Shown: positions 5,293-8,879 of the stretch, in pieces
Layout of the letters: every line of letters begins with the position of its first letter
How positions within the stretch are numbered: the first letter of the stretch is position 1
NCBI GenBank assembly: GCA_002725275.1
Contig: PBOE01000033.1
Span: 12,191 to 21,069 of the forward strand
From: Methanobacteriota archaeon
GTDB lineage: Archaea; Thermoplasmatota; Poseidoniia; Poseidoniales; Poseidoniaceae
DNA length: 8,879 bases
Direction: 5' to 3'
The notes under the pieces: generated by a model
The model's input: the letters and a program-made list of their open reading frames with translations, nothing else
The model's database searches: none
What the model was told of the DNA's origin: nothing
Program-made: the position numbers and the translations under genes

Positions 5293-8238
5293 ATGAGCGA
5301 GCGCAAGCCACGTCAGACCTCCAAGCAACGAACCGGCCTTGGGTTTGTGATCATGCTCTTGCTCTCATCGCTGGGTGCGCTGGCCACCGTCCCCGTTTCG
5401 AGCGCCGCCCTCCCCGGTTCCATCGGCATCACCGACAGTCTCTCGCCGCGCCCGGATGCGTGGTACTCCGCCTTTGATACGCTGGACTTTTCCGCCGAGG
5501 TCACCAACTACTACGCCTCGGCCTCGGGGGCCACTCGTACCCTCACGTGGTATGCCTGCGAGGGTGACATCACCGTGGCCCAGTGCAAATCCGTGTTTGA
5601 CGACACGGGTCAGTTCAACATTGGAAACATTCCCGGGCAATCCGCCGTTGCGGTGGATTCATCCGACACGTGGACCCCCGGAGCCAGCGCTGAAGGAATT
5701 TTCACGATGATTTACACCTTCAGTCAAAACGATCAGGTCGCTGCAGACGATGAATTCCGTTTCAACATCAACCTGACCAGCGACTTCGTGGACGTGGTGG
5801 CCGACACCGACCATAACCCTCTCACTCACCTCCAAAACCTGGCCGTCTACGACGACGAGCAGGTGCTCAACACGGGCACGGACTACGTTCTCAAAGCCAA
5901 GGGCGAATCGACGTTGTGCGGCGTTTGCACGTTCTCGGGTCAGTTTGGCTGGCAACTTTGGGACGTTGACGACACCATGATGCTCGACGAGGCCTACAAA
6001 ACCGTCTCCAACCTCCCCGCATGGGGCGGCACCGACCCCTACAACATCAACCTCCCAGCCTTCAACCACGATGAAGAAGGGCGCTACCTGCTCAAGTACG
6101 GCTTGTTCAGCAGCACCGGTAATCCGTACGGTGATCTCAACCCTTGGAACAACCTTGCCTCGTTTGAGTTGGTCCTCAACGACAGCATCGACCTCAAGGT
6201 GCTGGACGTGTACCCGAGCCACAGCCAACAATCGTCCCAGTTCTACTACGGGACCGACCGGGTCATCTCCACCTTTGCGAACCACGGCAACATGACGGTG
6301 GAGAACGTGTCCGTCTCCTATCAGGTCTACAACTCGCAGTACGAGCTTGAAGTGGATGAAACGTGCCTCCTTCCGTTGATGCACCCGAGCGACACCGCGA
6401 CCTGCAGCTTCAACATGACGACCACCGGGAACAACCGGCTCATCCGAGTACAAATGCCGACCATCTACCAGAACGGCGAAGATGTTCGCATGGGCGACAA
6501 CCTCTACCAACTCACGGTGAACGTCCAAGTCGGCCCCATCAATCCCTACGTGCAAACCAACTCTGACAGCGACGTCTACCTCACCAGCGACGACGTTGAA
6601 TTGGTGGCACGCTACGGCTCCATCGCCTCCCAACCGCTCAATTTTACATGGCGTGAAGGGTTCTACATCTGGGGCCACGGCCAAATGCTCAATCGGACGG
6701 GTGAAGCCTTTGGTTTGGGGCATCACAACCTCACCCTGCAGGTCACTGACCCGTGGGGCGAAACCGAATACACCTACGTCGAATTCGACGTCCTGAATTC
6801 GGTCGCCGTCAACGAACCGTACATGACGGGCTCCGCCATCACCGAAGAGGAGGCCTCAGGCACCTACACCATGATGCTGCCTCATCTCGGGAAAAATTAC
6901 GGCATTGGAGGCGGCGATTCCCCGCTGATGATGATCGACCTCGACATTGAAGCTGAATCAGCGGACGACCCCGGCCTGCGGAGTTTGGACGTGACGCTCA
7001 ATCTTTCCGCCATTCTACCGGACAACATCGACCTCTCGACCGTTGAACTACGCTACCTGCCTCATGCCGACAGCGTCACATGGGAATTCCTCGACGGCGT
7101 TGACACCTACACGGTCAGCCCCGACTTTGAACAGGTCGACGTCTCGATGACCAAGGACGGCGTGATTCTGCTCGTGGGCGTCTTGCCAACGCCCGACGTC
7201 ACCGCCGTTGGGGTGGAATGGACGCAACTCACGGGTGGACAAATCCAACTGAACTGGACGGGAACCGGCGATTTGGCCAACCCCTACGTCGGCGGATGGA
7301 ACCTGTACAGGATTGCTGGTATCTCCGGCACCACGGTCTTCCCCGAGACGGCAGGTGGAATCAACGAAAACATCTGGGAGGAATTGACCCTGGATTCGCT
7401 GGCCGCCTCGGTCCCGCTTGACACCGCCCTCTGGATTGACCCCGCTCCGCTCGAGACCGGCATCTGCGCCTCCTACGCCATCATTCCCATCGACCGGGAA
7501 GGCAACGCGAACCTCCTGCACGCCAACATCACACGCGTGGACGGTGCAGCCGCCCAGGTCTGCGGAGATGCCATCCCACCCTCCACCACGCTTGAGGGGC
7601 TCAGCCACACGTGGCGGTTCACCAACGATGAAGCATGTTTCGAGCAGCAGCAGGACTGGTCTTTGTGCTACGAGGCCACCATGACGTGGACGTGGCCAGC
7701 CCATGAAGCACAGGGCGAGGTCACGTGGAACGTTTACCGTGTGGAGACCACCCCAGATGACGTCAACCTCCGATTCATCCAACCTTTGGTCAGCGGCTTG
7801 ATCGGGTCGCCGGGCGAACAGGGGACCTTGATTGAAAGCGGGCTTGACCGAGACGGCATCCAGCCCTACCGGACGTACTACTACATCTTCGCCCCCATCG
7901 ACAGCGTTGGAAACGAACTGATGACAACGAACTATCCGTCTGACAACATCGAACGGGTTCACATCGAAGACGACTGGTGGGCCTACAACCAACACCTCAT
8001 CCCGCCCGAGCCAGAGCCGCCGGAGCCGCCGTTGGGCGTGCCCTGGTTGCAGGATCTCAACGACGCCATGGACGTGGAAGAATTCCAACTCTCTGGCATC
8101 GCCCTGCTGGCCACCATCGTGCTGAATTTCATCCTCCTGCCCGTGCTGCTCAAGAAGCGAAAGCGGCTCAAGCGTGTGATGGAAGCCCGTAAGCGGAACA
8201 GTGCCGCCACCATGGACTTCGACGACTTCTTCGAGTGA
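5293..8238 (+). CDS. Large secreted surface protein with beta-sandwich modules and C-terminal membrane anchor
   Basis: 981 residues, not recognised as a named protein. A signal peptide is clear: basic n-region (RKPRQTSKQR), hydrophobic core LGFVIMLLLSSLGALATV, likely cleavage after VSSAA near residue 39. Three N-terminal modules (about 40-165, 165-285, 285-415) look like CARDB-type adhesion or cell-wall domains, e.g. ISTFANHGNMTVENVSVSYQV. A PKD-like domain follows (about 417-502, ending LTLQVTDPWGETEYTY). Residues 505-633 are an unassigned beta-rich region, then two FnIII-like domains (about 634-760 and 770-890; WNLYRIAG and WNVYRVETT strands). A Pro/Glu linker (904-913) leads to one membrane helix (about 934-953) and a basic cytoplasmic tail (KKRKRLKR) ending MDFDDFFE. 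Ten cysteines fall in five local pairs, and at least eleven N-x-S/T sites are present. The plan suggests a type I anchored surface, adhesion or S-layer-associated protein. Module borders are estimates; no catalytic motif was seen. Confidence 0.82.
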   Translation: MSERKPRQTSKQRTGLGFVIMLLLSSLGALATVPVSSAALPGSIGITDSLSPRPDAWYSAFDTLDFSAEVTNYYASASGATRTLTWYACEGDITVAQCKSVFDDTGQFNIGNIPGQSAVAVDSSDTWTPGASAEGIFTMIYTFSQNDQVAADDEFRFNINLTSDFVDVVADTDHNPLTHLQNLAVYDDEQVLNTGTDYVLKAKGESTLCGVCTFSGQFGWQLWDVDDTMMLDEAYKTVSNLPAWGGTDPYNINLPAFNHDEEGRYLLKYGLFSSTGNPYGDLNPWNNLASFELVLNDSIDLKVLDVYPSHSQQSSQFYYGTDRVISTFANHGNMTVENVSVSYQVYNSQYELEVDETCLLPLMHPSDTATCSFNMTTTGNNRLIRVQMPTIYQNGEDVRMGDNLYQLTVNVQVGPINPYVQTNSDSDVYLTSDDVELVARYGSIASQPLNFTWREGFYIWGHGQMLNRTGEAFGLGHHNLTLQVTDPWGETEYTYVEFDVLNSVAVNEPYMTGSAITEEEASGTYTMMLPHLGKNYGIGGGDSPLMMIDLDIEAESADDPGLRSLDVTLNLSAILPDNIDLSTVELRYLPHADSVTWEFLDGVDTYTVSPDFEQVDVSMTKDGVILLVGVLPTPDVTAVGVEWTQLTGGQIQLNWTGTGDLANPYVGGWNLYRIAGISGTTVFPETAGGINENIWEELTLDSLAASVPLDTALWIDPAPLETGICASYAIIPIDREGNANLLHANITRVDGAAAQVCGDAIPPSTTLEGLSHTWRFTNDEACFEQQQDWSLCYEATMTWTWPAHEAQGEVTWNVYRVETTPDDVNLRFIQPLVSGLIGSPGEQGTLIESGLDRDGIQPYRTYYYIFAPIDSVGNELMTTNYPSDNIERVHIEDDWWAYNQHLIPPEPEPPEPPLGVPWLQDLNDAMDVEEFQLSGIALLATIVLNFILLPVLLKKRKRLKRVMEARKRNSAATMDFDDFFE

Positions 8239-8242
8239 GAAG

Positions 8243-8329
8243 TGGCGCGGCAGGGGAGATTCGAACTCCCGAGGTGAGACACCACTGGATTAGCAATCCA
8301 GCGCAATGGCCAGGCTATGCGACTGCCGC
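8243..8329 (-). tRNA. tRNA-Ser (anticodon GCT), CCA encoded
   Basis: The minus strand folds as a full type II tRNA. The acceptor stem is GCGGCAG/CTGCCGC; the D arm is GCAT..TTGC around the loop AGCCTGGCCA; the anticodon stem CTGGA/TCCAG encloses TTGCTAA, giving anticodon GCT (complement of 8292-8294), which reads AGC/AGU serine codons. The long variable arm GGTG-TCT-CACC is the serine hallmark, and the T arm is GGGAG-TTCGAAT-CTCCC. The discriminator base is G, as usual for serine. CCA follows directly in the genome (8243-8245). No intron is present. No good TATA box was seen in the 76 bases upstream, so it may be transcribed together with ctaB or from a weak promoter. It lies tail to tail with the surface-protein gene, 4 bases away. 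Confidence 0.95.
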
Positions 8330-8405
8330 TCGCAGGTCGGCCACCGGCGAACCGCTCATCAACATGACGGTGGTTGGCACTCTTCCTTGGCGGGGCAAAA
8401 TCGCA

Positions 8406-8879
8406 TCACAGCGGGCCCAAGAAACCGAGCCATTCCGGAGGAATGAAGGAGATCACCACCAAGGAAAGGAACATCCATCCCAAGTAGAACAGGCTCCTGA
8501 AAAAGGACTTCGCAGCCTTGGGCATGCGCCCGTTCTCGTCGAAGGGCTCGTGAGGGTCGATGGCCCACACCGAAGCAGCGTACCACAGGGTCAGCCCTCC
8601 GGAGACGAAAGCCCACAAAAGCGGCAAGCCAGACTCGGGCCAAAAACACGGCACGGAACCCAGCATCAGCAGCAATACGCAGTACATTTTGGACTGCAGG
8701 AGGGTGTGTTCTGCACCTTTGACCTCGTTGAGCATCGGGACGTTGACCTTTCCGTATTCACCCGATCTGTAAAGCGCCAGCGCCCAGAAATGAGGCGGCG
8801 TCCACAGGAAGATGAGGAAGAACAGCATCCATGGAATGGGAGAGCCAAGGTCGAACACGTTGGTGCTTGCGATGGAATC
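8406..8879 (-). CDS. ctaB: Protoheme IX farnesyltransferase (heme O synthase), C-terminal part, truncated by window edge
   Basis: CtaB is an integral-membrane UbiA-family prenyltransferase that adds a farnesyl group to heme B to give heme O, needed directly or as heme A precursor by heme-copper terminal oxidases. The last 157 codons are present; the frame is open to the window end, so the first catalytic Asp-rich motif lies outside. The motif LWTPPHFWALALY, followed by YGKVNVPMLNEVKGAEHT, is highly specific to CtaB and sits in the region of the second substrate-binding loop. Three hydrophobic segments follow (around MYCVLLLMLGSVPCF, LLWAFVSGGLTLWYAASVW and LFYLGWMFLSLVVISF), as in the family's C-terminal half. 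It implies an aerobic respiratory chain and agrees with the quinone methyltransferase in the same window. It ends 76 bases before the tRNA-Ser gene on the same strand; that spacer has no obvious terminator. Confidence 0.92.
   Translation of the reverse strand, partial: DSIASTNVFDLGSPIPWMLFFLIFLWTPPHFWALALYRSGEYGKVNVPMLNEVKGAEHTLLQSKMYCVLLLMLGSVPCFWPESGLPLLWAFVSGGLTLWYAASVWAIDPHEPFDENGRMPKAAKSFFRSLFYLGWMFLSLVVISFIPPEWLGFLGPL

Noticed and set aside
5659..6726. Long minus-strand open frame (355 codons) inside the surface-protein gene
   Set aside because: It is antisense to a gene with a signal peptide, modules and anchor. Its translation is rich in Val, Gly, His and Arg with no domain pattern, as expected from the complement of a GC-rich coding frame.
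7048..8088. Second long minus-strand open frame (346 codons) inside the surface-protein gene
   Set aside because: Same antisense frame artefact; no ribosome site, no recognisable motif, and the composition mirrors the opposite strand's codon use.
1..8879. CRISPR arrays, insertion sequences, phage genes or long direct repeats
   Set aside because: None was found by eye; the window is almost filled by ordinary coding sequence, and the longest gap is 160 bases.

Overview
The window looks like chromosomal DNA from a GC-rich, mesophilic, aerobic euryarchaeon, most like the marine Thermoplasmatota (Marine Group II / Poseidoniales type). The evidence is an A/V-type ATPase gene pair in the archaeal order H-I, RecA/KaiC-superfamily ATPases, a pilin-like membrane protein, GGTGA-type Shine-Dalgarno sites, a tRNA-Ser with a long variable arm, and a heme O synthase that implies a heme-copper oxidase. 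The lineage is inferred from gene content and was not tested by any search.

Layout. Positions 1-5132 are all on the minus strand and are read from right to left: a pilin-like membrane protein with a C-terminal lamin-tail-like domain (4056-5132); a KaiC-like ATPase with an intact Walker A (3203-3985); a shorter RecA-like protein with no Walker A (2616-3200); a third RecA/KaiC-like protein whose P-loop is mutated (1801-2604); a UbiE/MenG-type quinone methyltransferase (999-1778); then the first two genes of the A-type ATP synthase operon, atpH (615-932) and atpI (1-605, cut by the window edge). Gaps are 70, 2, 11, 22, 66 and 9 bases. The three RecA-like genes are probably translationally coupled. 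A TATA-like element before atpH suggests the ATPase operon also has its own promoter.

A 160-base divergent intergenic region (5133-5292) separates this block from one large plus-strand gene (5293-8238). That gene encodes a 981-residue secreted, single-pass surface protein made of beta-sandwich-type modules with five local cysteine pairs. It ends 4 bases from a convergent tRNA-Ser(GCT) gene (8243-8329, minus). The right edge holds the C-terminal half of heme O synthase ctaB (8406-8879, minus, cut by the window edge).

How it fits together. The ATP synthase, the quinone methyltransferase and heme O synthase all belong to aerobic respiration. The part that is not explained by textbook operons is the module of a pilin-like/lamin-tail envelope protein plus one active-looking and two degenerate RecA-like proteins. 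It may form a heteromeric ATPase complex linked to the cell envelope or to signalling; that is inference. No CRISPR array, insertion sequence, rRNA or phage gene was seen.
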